Both the position numbers and the translations under genes were made by a program. 64,000 nucleotides of DNA from RGEC01 sp964475595 (GTDB taxonomy: Bacteria > Bacteroidota > Bacteroidia > NS11-12g > UBA955), in assembly GCA_964475595.1 (NCBI GenBank), contig CAYYXG010000006.1, forward strand, positions 61,764-125,763, given 5' to 3'. Positions 1 to 8,843 of the stretch are shown here, piece by piece. The notes below the pieces were generated by a model. It saw only the letters and a list, made by a program, of their open reading frames with translations. It did not search any database and was not told where the DNA came from. Numbering within the stretch: position 1 is the stretch's first letter; the number at the start of each line of letters is the position of its first letter.

Positions 1-5
1 ATATA

Positions 6-1601
6 CTAGACATAAAGGCTACCAAATGCATGATCAGTATCCTGATTTTCTATTAATATCTCAATAGGGTTTGTTTTATATTTCAATAAAAATTCAACCC
101 ATGACATTACCCTTTCCTGTGGCGATTTCTTATTAAAATGGCTTTGTGATATTTTATTTAATCGATTAAAAACAGGTTCAAAAGCGGGTTGATTTTTAAT
201 GTCTGTCAAAACCCTCTTATTGGCCTTTTCAAGTTCATTCAACCATATAGCATATTGTTCTCTAAGCTCTTTGATGTTTTTATATTTTACCCCAAAAAAC
301 ATCTGTAATATTTTTTCAGATTGATTTTTTAATACTTCAATTTCCTCAGGTAATTTATTATCCCCTAAAATTCGGTTTTCCAATATTCTAGATGCATGTT
401 CGAATCCTTCCCAAAGGGTTTTTTCATCAAGGTTCTTGGATCTAAGAAAGTCCTGAATTCTACCATCTAAGACAATATAAGAATCCCTAAGTAATAAAGC
501 CGGTGCAGGTATTTTTTCCCGATCAAAAAGCGCATATAATTGATGCCAATAATGTAATTCTGCGGGGCCGCAAACATAGGCCACATTGGGTAAAATCAAC
601 TGTTGGTAAACAGGCCTTAATAAGGCATTCGGACTCACATTTTCGGGTGAGTTGCCTATCCATTCTTGCATTTCATTGTCTGACATGCGTTGGTGACCCG
701 GGTTGAGTGCAAATCCCCCGTCCACTTTATCTATTCTCAGTCTCAGCCTGTTAACTATACAGAAAAAGTGGGTGCGTCTGGGATTTACTTGTGGCGCAAA
801 TCCACAATTTTTTAATTTTGAAGTTGAATACTGCAGGGCATTAAAAACTTGGTCGGTTTGAATATCCTTCAATGCCAAATCATTCAGTGCCAATTTGAGT
901 TTTGGATGGTTTGCATCAATAATAATCAAACCGTAATGACCGAATAAATCATTAAGAATGCATCGGGTAGCATCAGCCAGATTATTAAATTGGGTGTATG
1001 CCTTTTTAAAAACATGGAAAAGATCCAGTATTTCCGCAGGTAGGTTTTCCTTTTTCGCCAATTCCAGCCATTCATCCGATAACGTTTCAAGTCCTTCTGT
1101 GCTTAGATCTCCCGCTATACCCGATTCAGTAGTTTGCCAGCTATGCTTTTTGCCAAAAACCGATATTGCATTAATTTCTGCGATATCATGGTCTTCGGTT
1201 GCCATCCAAAAAACCGGTACGTAATAATTTTCAGGGTGTAATTCCTGTAATCTACGGGCCTGCCTTATCACTGAGGTAATCTTGTAAATAAAAAATAGGG
1301 GGCCTAAAAAGATGTGTATCTGTTGTCCTGTGGTAATGGTAAACGTATTGGGTTGTCTGAGTTTTTCAATGGCGGTATTGACCGCTGTTGAAGTCTCGAG
1401 ATTGGCATATTGGCTTTTCAGGATATCCGCAAGCTGATTTCTCTTTTCAGCATCAAAATGGGTGTATAGACTTTGAACCTGGGGGATTTGCTTACAGGTA
1501 ATCGGATAAACATCCAGCAGTTTATCGTCTTTTTTCAACCAGGCATCCGTGAGTTTGTTGTAGTAACCCGCAGGCACATGCTTATGGCAGATTAGCTTCA
1601 T
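6..1601 (-). CDS. bshC: Bacillithiol biosynthesis cysteine-adding enzyme BshC
   Basis: Likely BshC, which adds cysteine to glucosaminyl-malate in the last step of bacillithiol synthesis in the cytosol. The protein is 531 residues, the family's usual size. Visible marks are TGQQ (91-94) in an N-terminal Rossmann-like domain, the motif EDHD (136-139) and a long C-terminal coiled coil. The frame is open for 34 more codons upstream, but I place the start at 1601 because its ATG overlaps the stop of rimO as ATGA and the longer N-terminus is cysteine-rich and unlike the family. It is the last gene of ftsY-rimO-bshC. The stop TAG lies 6 bases inside the window, so the gene is complete. The family call is firm; the enzymatic role is known from Firmicutes homologues. 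Confidence 0.9.
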   Translation of the reverse strand: MKLICHKHVPAGYYNKLTDAWLKKDDKLLDVYPITCKQIPQVQSLYTHFDAEKRNQLADILKSQYANLETSTAVNTAIEKLRQPNTFTITTGQQIHIFLGPLFFIYKITSVIRQARRLQELHPENYYVPVFWMATEDHDIAEINAISVFGKKHSWQTTESGIAGDLSTEGLETLSDEWLELAKKENLPAEILDLFHVFKKAYTQFNNLADATRCILNDLFGHYGLIIIDANHPKLKLALNDLALKDIQTDQVFNALQYSTSKLKNCGFAPQVNPRRTHFFCIVNRLRLRIDKVDGGFALNPGHQRMSDNEMQEWIGNSPENVSPNALLRPVYQQLILPNVAYVCGPAELHYWHQLYALFDREKIPAPALLLRDSYIVLDGRIQDFLRSKNLDEKTLWEGFEHASRILENRILGDNKLPEEIEVLKNQSEKILQMFFGVKYKNIKELREQYAIWLNELEKANKRVLTDIKNQPAFEPVFNRLNKISQSHFNKKSPQERVMSWVEFLLKYKTNPIEILIENQDTDHAFGSLYV

Positions 1602-2914
1602 GAAGCAACAATTTCGCCGTGAAGATCGTATGCGCCATACCCCGTAATTCTCACATTGGCAAAATCTCCCACCCTCACATAATTTTTTTGCGCGGGAACC
1701 CACACTTCATTGTCTACTTCGGGCGAATCTGATTCAGTCCTACCAACAAAATGTTCACCTTCAAGTCTATCGAACAGTACTTTAACCACCTGGCCCATTT
1801 TATCGGCATTTTTTGCCTCACTGATACCCATTTGAATTTCCATAACGGTTGCGGCCCTTTGCTCTTTCACTTCAGGTGCAATATCATCAGGCAAGGTATA
1901 GGCGTGCGTATTTTCTTCATGAGAATAAGTGAATACACCGAGCCGATCGAATTGCTGCTGCTGAACAAAATCGCACAATGCTTCAAATTCAGCTTCGGTT
2001 TCACCGGGATGTCCCAATAAAAGGGTGGTTCTTATGGCTATGCCGGGAATGTCGTTGCGCAAATGACCCAGCAATTCCTCAGTGCGTTTGCGGGTAATTC
2101 CCCTTCTCATAATTTTCAGCATGTTGTCCGTAGCATGCTGAATGGGTATATCAAGGTACTTGCAAATATTGGGGCGCTCAGCCATTACAGGAATTACATC
2201 CATGGGAAACTGCGAGGGAAATGCATAATGCAAACGAATCCATTCCAAGTTTTCAATATCGCTTACGTGTTTCATCAAATCAGCCAGCTTCCTTTCCCCA
2301 TATAAATCGAGACCATAATAGGTAGAATCCTGAGCAATAAGCATAATCTCTTTGGTTCCGTTTCTCACCAAACCTTTGATTTCTCCAACCAATTGTTCTA
2401 TGGGCTTGCTTACATGCTTACCGCGCATGAGGGGAATGGCACAAAATGAACATGGACGATTGCATCCTTCACTGATTTTTACATAGGCAAAATGTTTGGG
2501 AGTAGTTGTCAAACGTTCACCTATCAATTCATGACGATAATCAGCTCCAACACTTCTCAACAAATTGGGGAGTTCCAAAGTTCCAAACCAGGCATCTACT
2601 TCCGGAATTTCTGGCTGTAAATCATCTTTATACCGGTGAGATAAACATCCGGTAACGATAAGCCTTTCGAGATTTCCATCAGCTTTTTCCTGCGCAAATC
2701 TTAGGATGGTGTCTATACTCTCCTGTTTGGCATTTTCGATAAAGCCGCAGGTATTGATGATGACAATATCAGCGGGTGCAGTGTCTGATTCGTGCGTAAC
2801 ATCAAAATTACCGGCTTTCAACTGACCCATCATCACTTCTGAATCAACCAGATTTTTACTACAACCCAGGGTAATTACGTTCACCTTAGGTTGTTTATGA
2901 CTGCGGGCTTTCAT
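1598..2914 (-). CDS. rimO: Ribosomal protein S12 methylthiotransferase RimO
   Basis: Radical-SAM enzyme that methylthiolates an aspartate of ribosomal protein S12. The 438 residues show the full architecture: an N-terminal UPF0004 domain with three cysteines for the auxiliary 4Fe-4S cluster (C18, C56, C90), a radical-SAM core with CxxxCxxC (C151, C155, C158) and a C-terminal TRAM domain (about 370-438). The N-terminal GCSKN and the SEGCNRPCSFC context favour RimO over the tRNA enzyme MiaB. The ATG overlaps the ftsY stop by 4 nt (ATGA) and its own stop overlaps bshC in the same way, so translation is probably coupled through the three genes. Confidence 0.95.
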   Translation of the reverse strand: MKARSHKQPKVNVITLGCSKNLVDSEVMMGQLKAGNFDVTHESDTAPADIVIINTCGFIENAKQESIDTILRFAQEKADGNLERLIVTGCLSHRYKDDLQPEIPEVDAWFGTLELPNLLRSVGADYRHELIGERLTTTPKHFAYVKISEGCNRPCSFCAIPLMRGKHVSKPIEQLVGEIKGLVRNGTKEIMLIAQDSTYYGLDLYGERKLADLMKHVSDIENLEWIRLHYAFPSQFPMDVIPVMAERPNICKYLDIPIQHATDNMLKIMRRGITRKRTEELLGHLRNDIPGIAIRTTLLLGHPGETEAEFEALCDFVQQQQFDRLGVFTYSHEENTHAYTLPDDIAPEVKEQRAATVMEIQMGISEAKNADKMGQVVKVLFDRLEGEHFVGRTESDSPEVDNEVWVPAQKNYVRVGDFANVRITGYGAYDLHGEIVAS

Positions 2915-3879
2915 GACTGAAATAGGGATTGCACAAATATTTTTTTATCAAACAATTTAAGGTCTTCAGCTTTTTCACCCAGGCCGATATACTTGACCGG
3001 TATGTTGAACTGCTCACTTACTCCAATGACAACACCACCGCGAGCAGTGCCATCCAGTTTGGTAACCGCAAGCGCGTTAACCTGGGTTGCAGCCGTAAAA
3101 TTCCGAGCTTGCTCATAGGCATTTTGGCCTGTAGTGGCATCAATTACAAGCACCACCTCATGCGGTGCGTCGGGTTGAAATTTCTGAACAACCCGTTTCA
3201 TTTTGGCCAGTTCATTCATCAGGCTCACTTTGTTATGCAATCGGCCGGCCGTATCAATAATCACCACATCGGCGGCATTTTCCACGCCGTATTTAACAGC
3301 GTCAAAAGCAACCGACGAAGGATCTGTATTCATTCCATGACTGATGATTTCAGCTCCGGATCTCTCCTTCCAGACACCAAGTTGATCAACTGCTGCTGCG
3401 CGGAAGGTATCGCCTGCGCCCAATACCACTTTTTTACCGCATGCCGCATATTGCCATGCCATTTTTCCAATGGTGGTAGTCTTCCCTACCCCATTCACAC
3501 CAACAACCAATACAATGTACGGTTTGGGTGCATTCAACAAGTTAAAATCAGCTTGTACAGGAGTTTGTATGTCGGGCATTATTTCAGCAATCACCTCAGA
3601 AATGCGCTCATTCAGCTCCTCCTGACCCAGATATTTATCTTTTGAAATATTGGTTGTAAGTGCGTTAATAATGTTAACCGTGGTTTCTACACCTACGTCA
3701 GAAGTAATGAGAATTTCTTCAAGCTGATCAAGAAAATCGTCATCAAGCGTTGATTTGCCTGCAAAAGCTCTTCCAATACGGGCAAAGAAATGTTCGCGTT
3801 TTTGTCCTAGCACTTCACGTGCCTCCTGACGGTCTTCTTCAGGGGCCTTTTTCTTGGAAAATATATTAAAAATGGACAT
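2911..3879 (-). CDS. ftsY: Signal recognition particle receptor FtsY
   Basis: SRP receptor GTPase that docks ribosome-nascent chain complexes at the membrane. The 322 residues comprise a short basic N-terminus, the helical N domain (about 20-100) and the G domain with P-loop GVNGVGKTT (127-135), DTAGR and TKLDG. The acidic A domain of proteobacterial FtsY is absent, as in many Bacteroidota. It is the first gene of a three-gene operon with rimO and bshC. A TAAATTTG box just upstream on the minus strand (complement of 3913-3920) could be its promoter, although the terminator hairpin of the preceding ribosomal operon lies between that box and the start codon. Confidence 0.96.
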   Translation of the reverse strand: MSIFNIFSKKKAPEEDRQEAREVLGQKREHFFARIGRAFAGKSTLDDDFLDQLEEILITSDVGVETTVNIINALTTNISKDKYLGQEELNERISEVIAEIMPDIQTPVQADFNLLNAPKPYIVLVVGVNGVGKTTTIGKMAWQYAACGKKVVLGAGDTFRAAAVDQLGVWKERSGAEIISHGMNTDPSSVAFDAVKYGVENAADVVIIDTAGRLHNKVSLMNELAKMKRVVQKFQPDAPHEVVLVIDATTGQNAYEQARNFTAATQVNALAVTKLDGTARGGVVIGVSEQFNIPVKYIGLGEKAEDLKLFDKKIFVQSLFQS

Positions 3880-3888
3880 TATAAAATA

Positions 3889-3912
3889 AAAAGAGCCCCT
3901 TGTAGGAGCTCA
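3889..3912 (-). terminator. Intrinsic terminator of the rpmB-rpmG-DUF4295 operon
   Basis: On the minus strand an imperfect GAGC...GCTC hairpin is followed by TTTTTATTTT. It lies 21 nt after the stop of the DUF4295 gene and just before ftsY. Confidence 0.6.
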
Positions 3913-3933
3913 AATTTAGGATTATTTTTTTAA

Positions 3934-4089
3934 TTATGGTTTGCTAAAGAAATCTTTAACACCGTCTTGGTGAACGATTTCTTCACGGAAGGTGTAATGA
4001 CCGGACTTGCTGGATTTTACGGCCTTGATAACTTTAACGTATTCGTTACCACCTTCTTTTTTGAGCGTTGCTACTACTTTCTTTGCCAT
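3934..4089 (-). CDS. DUF4295 small basic protein
   Basis: A 51-residue basic protein starting MAKKVVATLKK and ending DFFSKP. It matches the DUF4295 family, found in Bacteroidota directly behind rpmB and rpmG. Its function is unknown to me; length, charge and location suggest a ribosome-associated protein, which is inference. The start is fixed by a 1-nt overlap with the rpmG stop (TAATG at 4091-4087), so it is translated in step with L33. Genes this short are easily missed. Confidence 0.85.
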   Translation of the reverse strand: MAKKVVATLKKEGGNEYVKVIKAVKSSKSGHYTFREEIVHQDGVKDFFSKP

Positions 4090-4271
4090 TATTTAATTTC
4101 CTTATGTACTGTCATTTTTCTGAGGTATGGATTGTATTTCTTCAATTCAATACGCTCAGGAGTGTTTTTCTTATTCTTGGTGGTAATGTAACGGCTCATG
4201 CCGGCTACACCTGTGCCTTTGTGTTCTGTACATTCCAGAATCACTTGGATACGATTTCCTTTTTTTGCCAT
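4089..4271 (-). CDS. rpmG: 50S ribosomal protein L33
   Basis: A 60-residue L33 with MAKKGNRIQVILECTEHK at the start and the family ending KYNPYLRKMTVHKEIK. It has only one cysteine, so it is the zinc-independent form lacking paired CxxC motifs. It lies between rpmB (3-nt gap) and the DUF4295 gene (1-nt overlap). Confidence 0.95.
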   Translation of the reverse strand: MAKKGNRIQVILECTEHKGTGVAGMSRYITTKNKKNTPERIELKKYNPYLRKMTVHKEIK

Positions 4272-4274
4272 GAC

Positions 4275-4508
4275 TTAAATCTTTCCTTTTTTAAACAGGT
4301 TATTGATGCATGCAGAAATGCCTTTCTTATCAATGGTCTTCATGGTACTGGCTGCAACCTTCAAGGTAATCCATTCTCCGGTTTCAGGAATGAAAAACTT
4401 TTTGGTCTGCAGATTAGGATAGAAACGACGCTTCGTTTTCTTGTTTGAATGCGAAACATTGTTACCCTTCAGAGCCTTTTTGCCGGTTAAATCACAAACG
4501 CGAGACAT
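4275..4508 (-). CDS. rpmB: 50S ribosomal protein L28
   Basis: A 77-residue L28 with the family start MSRVCDLTGKKALKGNNVSH and the motif RRFYPNLQTKKFF. It is the first gene of the three-gene ribosomal operon and has a TATCTTTG box 15 nt upstream. Confidence 0.96.
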   Translation of the reverse strand: MSRVCDLTGKKALKGNNVSHSNKKTKRRFYPNLQTKKFFIPETGEWITLKVAASTMKTIDKKGISACINNLFKKGKI

Positions 4509-4522
4509 AGTTTTTGGGGCTG

Positions 4523-4530
4523 CAAAGATA
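4523..4530 (-). promoter_or_regulatory. Bacteroidota -7 box upstream of rpmB
   Basis: TATCTTTG on the minus strand fits TAnnTTTG and ends 15 nt before the rpmB ATG. I see no clear TTG at the -33 position. Confidence 0.5.
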
Positions 4531-4544
4531 ATGAAATAAATTGA

Positions 4545-5777
4545 TTATTGAAAAAGTTGTTTCTTTTTTTCTTCAAAAAATGCCAAAAATAGCGCTATTA
4601 CAAAAACAGCTACACCAGACTGCCTTTCCAGATAACTTTCAAATATCATGGAAATACTCAGCGCTGTTAAAACGGCCACACCAGTATTATTACCTTGCCT
4701 GTAATTATTATGGGCGATCCAAAAAAAAGATAACAGCAATAGTAGCGGGGTAATGATCCCTGACTGCATAGCCAGTTGAAGAAACTGATTGTGAGGTTGA
4801 ATCCGGTCTGTGGGGTGCAGATATGTTTGTTTATGCTCGAATTCGCTGTATATCGCTTTTTCAACCCCTGAGAATCCTACCCCCATAAACGGATGTTTTT
4901 TTATCACTTCCGCAGAAATTTTCCAGGATTCCCAGCGTCTTCCGAAACTTTTATCACCAAGATTTTGATTTTCTTTTACCGCTGTTAAATCTTCTATGGT
5001 ATTTATCATTCGGTTTCGTAGGGAAGGAACCAAAAACAGCAATAACATGGGAATTATAATTAACCACCATCGGTTTCTCCCTTTTAATCCAATCGGCAAA
5101 TCTGTAGTAGCCATTAAGAAAGGAACCCCCGCCCAAAAAGCCAGCATGCCTGTCCGAGCTGACAGTACATGTAATGAAATCAAGTTTACTGCCATTGTAC
5201 CAATCATTATACTTCGCTCCCAACCCGATTTGGCAAGACGCATAAACGATATTTGAAGTAAAATAATTACAGCTAGAATGAGACTAAATTCTATATGATA
5301 AACGGCTGAAAAAAGCGGTAAAGGTTTACTTTCCAGAACCATTTGATTTAAAAACTTAAAATGGGCCATGTAGTTGAGCACCGAAGCACCACCAATCCAC
5401 GCATGGAAAAGCCCCATGACCATTATTCCCACAAAAACTGCGCGATTGGGTAATCCGGATCGTAAAAACCAAATTAAGGGAAATAGCAGTAAAGGAATCC
5501 TTAAAACCAGAACACGCAATGATTCAGCATCATAGCCAAATACAAACTGACTCAACAGCTGCCACACACTCCAGGCAACCGATAAAATAATAATGAGCTT
5601 GTGCTTAATAAAGCTTTCTTTACTTGCCAATAATAAAAGTATCAAAAAGAATATGGCAAGCGAAATAGAAGCTAAGGCAGGTGAAAAGTGCAGGGTACAA
5701 AGACACAAAGCCGCAGTGGCTACTGCGGCTTTGATGTTGATTTCGCTGTTGAATAACTTAATCAAAGGATATGGCAA
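4545..5777 (-). CDS. O-antigen ligase/polymerase family membrane protein
   Basis: A 410-residue polytopic inner-membrane protein with about ten hydrophobic segments and a large loop before the last ones. The loop holds RIQPHNQFLQLAMQSGI, the hallmark of the Wzy_C/O-antigen ligase family, in which the histidine is important. Members join polysaccharide to lipid A core or polymerise surface polysaccharide repeats. The start lies 2 nt after the stop of the LysM gene, so the pair is probably co-transcribed. No other glycosyltransferase genes are adjacent, so I cannot tell ligase from polymerase. The family is clear and the substrate unknown. Confidence 0.8.
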   Translation of the reverse strand: MPYPLIKLFNSEINIKAAVATAALCLCTLHFSPALASISLAIFFLILLLLASKESFIKHKLIIILSVAWSVWQLLSQFVFGYDAESLRVLVLRIPLLLFPLIWFLRSGLPNRAVFVGIMVMGLFHAWIGGASVLNYMAHFKFLNQMVLESKPLPLFSAVYHIEFSLILAVIILLQISFMRLAKSGWERSIMIGTMAVNLISLHVLSARTGMLAFWAGVPFLMATTDLPIGLKGRNRWWLIIIPMLLLFLVPSLRNRMINTIEDLTAVKENQNLGDKSFGRRWESWKISAEVIKKHPFMGVGFSGVEKAIYSEFEHKQTYLHPTDRIQPHNQFLQLAMQSGIITPLLLLLSFFWIAHNNYRQGNNTGVAVLTALSISMIFESYLERQSGVAVFVIALFLAFFEEKKKQLFQ

Positions 5778-5779
5778 AA

Positions 5780-6637
5780 TTACGGTGCAGCATACTTAAT
5801 TTTTACAGAAGCCATATTGCCGGTGATTCCAATTTTATCGGCTACGGCAGGCGTCATGATTAATCCGGACCCTTCATACTGCCTGGGCGTGTAATTATCA
5901 ACCACTTTGCAATAAGCCATTCTTCCCGATTGCGGGTTTAACACCACAATGATATTGCCTTTCGGAAGCGTAGGATGCATTACATGGGTGCGTGTATCCT
6001 CCATTTTTTGAGTCATTACCTTTGCTACCGCCACCTCCTCTTTTTCTGTTACAAAGTCTTTAATTACCGCAGCGGCTTTCTCCGGCATTCCCGGATTCAC
6101 ATCCACTCCGCCCCTGGGACCCGGTGGGGTATTGGGCTTTTTTGTTACCGTATCTCTTAGCAATGAACCATTGCTAGCCTGCTGGGCATCTGGCTTAACT
6201 GAAACCTGATCCTGATGTGGCTCAACCGGTTTTTGTTGGGTTGGCACTTTGATTTTTTGTCCTATTTTCAACTGATCCCCCGTCATACCGTTTAATTTCT
6301 TCACATTCTCGACGTTTGTCTGGTACCGATTGGCTATTTTATTCAAGGTTTCACCCTTTGAAACCGTGTGAATCTGGTAGGCATTTTCATACAAATCTTT
6401 TCTGGCATTGGCCTTAACAGGGATTTTAATCGTTTCACCCAATTTTAATACGGACTTGTTTTCATTGGCTTTTTGCAGATCCTCCACGCTGCATTTAAAT
6501 TTTTTGGATAATTTATAATAATTATCACCCTTTGTTACTTTATAGAGTTGATACTCGGTTGTTTGCTGAGCTTTTACTGCCGCAACATGGAAGATCAGTG
6601 TTGCTAAAATAATACCTCTGAATATGGACTTCATCAT
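5780..6637 (-). CDS. Secreted protein with two LysM domains
   Basis: About 285 residues: a signal peptide (MMKSIFRGIILATLIFHVAA), two LysM domains (roughly 30-75 and 85-130, the second with HTVSKGETLNKIANRYQTN), a proline/lysine-rich linker and a C-terminal domain with VVLNPQSGRMAYCKVVDNY that resembles a double-psi beta-barrel; that last point is a guess. LysM domains bind peptidoglycan, so it is probably a periplasmic wall-binding protein. I chose the start at the MM pair (6637) because the signal peptide begins there; the frame is open 13 codons further. It lies 2 nt before the O-antigen ligase gene. Confidence 0.75.
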   Translation of the reverse strand: MMKSIFRGIILATLIFHVAAVKAQQTTEYQLYKVTKGDNYYKLSKKFKCSVEDLQKANENKSVLKLGETIKIPVKANARKDLYENAYQIHTVSKGETLNKIANRYQTNVENVKKLNGMTGDQLKIGQKIKVPTQQKPVEPHQDQVSVKPDAQQASNGSLLRDTVTKKPNTPPGPRGGVDVNPGMPEKAAAVIKDFVTEKEEVAVAKVMTQKMEDTRTHVMHPTLPKGNIIVVLNPQSGRMAYCKVVDNYTPRQYEGSGLIMTPAVADKIGITGNMASVKIKYAAP

Positions 6638-6728
6638 TACAACAAATCTAAAGACTCGCAGGCCTGCCAGCATCAAAGGCAGTCGCTAAGCTATCCACCT
6701 TCGAAATCTTTGTCTATTTAATCAAACA

Positions 6729-7214
6729 CTAAACCAAAAGTCCATTTCTAAATGCATAGCCCATCAAACCTGCAGTATTTTTAGCATTGGCTCTTTGCAT
6801 GAGATTTACCCGATGATTATCGATGGTTCTTTTTGCCAGACACAGCTTATCTGCTATTTCTTCGTTGGTATATTCCAGAGAAATAAGCTGTAATATTTCC
6901 AGCTCTCGGCTTGAAAATAATGGTTTTGGGCGCTTGTGATGATTTTTACCTTTTCCGGAATATGGATTATCATTAAAAAGGTGATGGATTTTTTCCGTAA
7001 TCAAATCAGCATCCAATGGCATGTCAAAGCATTTCATGTCGGCATGTTCACCCAACATGGATTTAGCAAGCTGAGTCAAATCAACAGCCAAATTATCTGA
7101 TGAAACCGCCACCATTAAGACAGGTTTGTTAACTTGATCAGTCCATACAAAAATTTGCTTTTTGGCTTCAACGTTGTTTTTTTCTTTTTGTTTGAATGAA
7201 GACATTTGGCCCAT
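6729..7214 (-). CDS. LuxR-type helix-turn-helix regulator
   Basis: A 161-residue cytosolic regulator. The C-terminal 60 residues form a LuxR/NarL HTH (LFSSRELEILQLISLEYTNE, then KRTIDNHRVNLMQRA). The N-terminal 95 residues resemble a receiver domain in position but are short and lack an obvious phospho-acceptor aspartate, so classic phosphorylation is doubtful. No histidine kinase is adjacent. The start could be M1 or M4 (MSSFKQ). Its targets are unknown. Confidence 0.75.
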   Translation of the reverse strand: MGQMSSFKQKEKNNVEAKKQIFVWTDQVNKPVLMVAVSSDNLAVDLTQLAKSMLGEHADMKCFDMPLDADLITEKIHHLFNDNPYSGKGKNHHKRPKPLFSSRELEILQLISLEYTNEEIADKLCLAKRTIDNHRVNLMQRANAKNTAGLMGYAFRNGLLV

Positions 7215-7275
7215 AAAAACATTTTAACTACGATTTTAATCGTTAATTTTCAAAAAAACAAATAAAATACAATAA

Positions 7276-8763
7276 TTATTCGTATGAGCCTTCAGAGACA
7301 CACACGCCATTCTCCAATTTTATGTACCGATGGCAAAGATATCGAGCTGCATCGGGGTTGTGTGTAATAAACAGGTATATGACTCCGGTCTCTTCCTGGA
7401 TGTGCCTAAGCAAATCCAGTATTTGTTTTTGTACCAGTGGATCCAGCGCTGCCACCGCCTCATCGAGCACCAAAACCTGAGGGTTGACGGCCAGTGCACG
7501 GGCAATACAAAGTCGCTGTCTTTGTCCACCGCTCAACTGATGAGGAAAACGTTCAAGTAAACCTTGATCAAGCCCCACCTGGTCAAATAAGTTTTTAATT
7601 GTAGTTTTAGCTTGTTCCCCGCGTATTCCCCTCAAGTTTAAAACTTCCTGTAGGGTATCAAAATTGCTAACTTCAGTATTAAGCGAAGAAAATGGATCCT
7701 GAAACACCATTTGAACGCCTGTGGGCTTTTTATTCAGAATTGAATTACCATTAAACAGAACACTGCCATCGTTAGCAGTTTCCAATCCGGTCAATATTTT
7801 TGCCAGGGTTGTTTTTCCTGAGCCCGAGTACCCCAGAATGGCCAGCCCCTCTCCTTTTCTCAAAGCAAAAGAGATGTTTTGCAGGGCCTTAAAATCATTT
7901 TTTTTCGTGTGATACGTTTTACCCAGATTTTGTGCAGTAAAAATTTCAGACGCCGAAGGAAGTCTCTCTCTCTTTCCTTTTGGCAAAGCATCTTTCAGGG
8001 CTTTAACGTACGGGTGCATTTTGCCTTCTAACAATACATCATTCAACGGTCCGGAAACTACCGTATGTCCATGTTGCATCACTGATATATGATTACAATA
8101 CTTCTCAACCAACGGTAAATCGTGGCTCACCAGAATAAGACTGCTACCCATTTTCCGGCAAACCTGCACCAATGTTTCAAGCACTTTTTCTGCAGTTTCA
8201 GGATCCAGCGCTGTGGTGGGTTCATCCGCCAGCACAAGCGCGGGCTTGTGAATGGTGGCCATGGCAATCATCACCCGTTGTCGCTGCCCACCGCTAATTT
8301 GGTGGGGATAAGCATTAAAGATACGTTCGGGCTGCTCAATGCCAACCTCTTTTAGGGCATTCAGGCAAGTTTCCTCGGCTCTTTGTCTTTGCATTTTTTG
8401 ATGAACCGCTAAGGCCTCTAATAGTTGCCATCCACATTTTCGCTGTGGATTTAATGCGCTGAGGGGTTCCTGAAAAACCATACCCATCGTTTTACCCCTG
8501 AGGTTTCTCAATGAATTAGAATCACATTTCAATAATGAAATCAATGCTTCGGGTGTTTTACACTCAAGTGTTCCACTAACACTTAGTTCTTTGGGCAACA
8601 ACCCCATAACGGCCAATAGAAAAAGGGATTTTCCGCTTCCGCTTTCACCAATAATGCCGTAGGTTTTTCCTTTTTCTATCTGTAAATCAGGGATTGAGGA
8701 CAAAACCTTGCTATCTCTACCAATAGACAGCGCGTGAATATGAAGTATGGGGCTATTCAACAC
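7276..8763 (-). CDS. ABC transporter protein with two fused ATPase domains
   Basis: A 495-residue fusion of two ABC ATPases of the oligopeptide/nickel (YejF/DppDF-like) type. The first half has Walker A GESGSGKS (39-46), signature SGGQRQRV and Walker B LVLADEPTTALDP. The second half, beginning around residue 270, has Walker A GYSGSGKT, signature LSGGQRQRL and Walker B LVLDEAVAALDP. Both sites look intact. No permease or binding-protein gene is nearby, so the transported peptide or metal cannot be inferred and the permeases must be elsewhere. The second Walker B region reads DEAVAALDP rather than the usual DEPTSALD, a mild change. Confidence 0.9.
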   Translation of the reverse strand: MLNSPILHIHALSIGRDSKVLSSIPDLQIEKGKTYGIIGESGSGKSLFLLAVMGLLPKELSVSGTLECKTPEALISLLKCDSNSLRNLRGKTMGMVFQEPLSALNPQRKCGWQLLEALAVHQKMQRQRAEETCLNALKEVGIEQPERIFNAYPHQISGGQRQRVMIAMATIHKPALVLADEPTTALDPETAEKVLETLVQVCRKMGSSLILVSHDLPLVEKYCNHISVMQHGHTVVSGPLNDVLLEGKMHPYVKALKDALPKGKRERLPSASEIFTAQNLGKTYHTKKNDFKALQNISFALRKGEGLAILGYSGSGKTTLAKILTGLETANDGSVLFNGNSILNKKPTGVQMVFQDPFSSLNTEVSNFDTLQEVLNLRGIRGEQAKTTIKNLFDQVGLDQGLLERFPHQLSGGQRQRLCIARALAVNPQVLVLDEAVAALDPLVQKQILDLLRHIQEETGVIYLFITHNPDAARYLCHRYIKLENGVCVSEGSYE

Positions 8764-8815
8764 ATCAAAACAACAACAATACCCTGAATAAACGGCTAAA
8801 AATTACCCACAAAAG

Positions 8816-8840
8816 AAAAGCCCCGTTTCCGGGGCTTTTA
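8816..8840 (-). terminator. Intrinsic terminator of the exbB-exbD-exbD-tonB operon
   Basis: AAAAGCCCCG, loop GAAA, CGGGGCTTTT then a T-rich run on the minus strand, 3 nt after the tonB stop. The same stem-loop core recurs after the tRNA at 41046. Confidence 0.85.
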
Positions 8841-8843
8841 TCA

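Noticed and set aside
2929..3645. A 238-codon frame on the plus strand opposite ftsY
   Set aside because: Shadow of ftsY, which has every conserved motif on the other strand.
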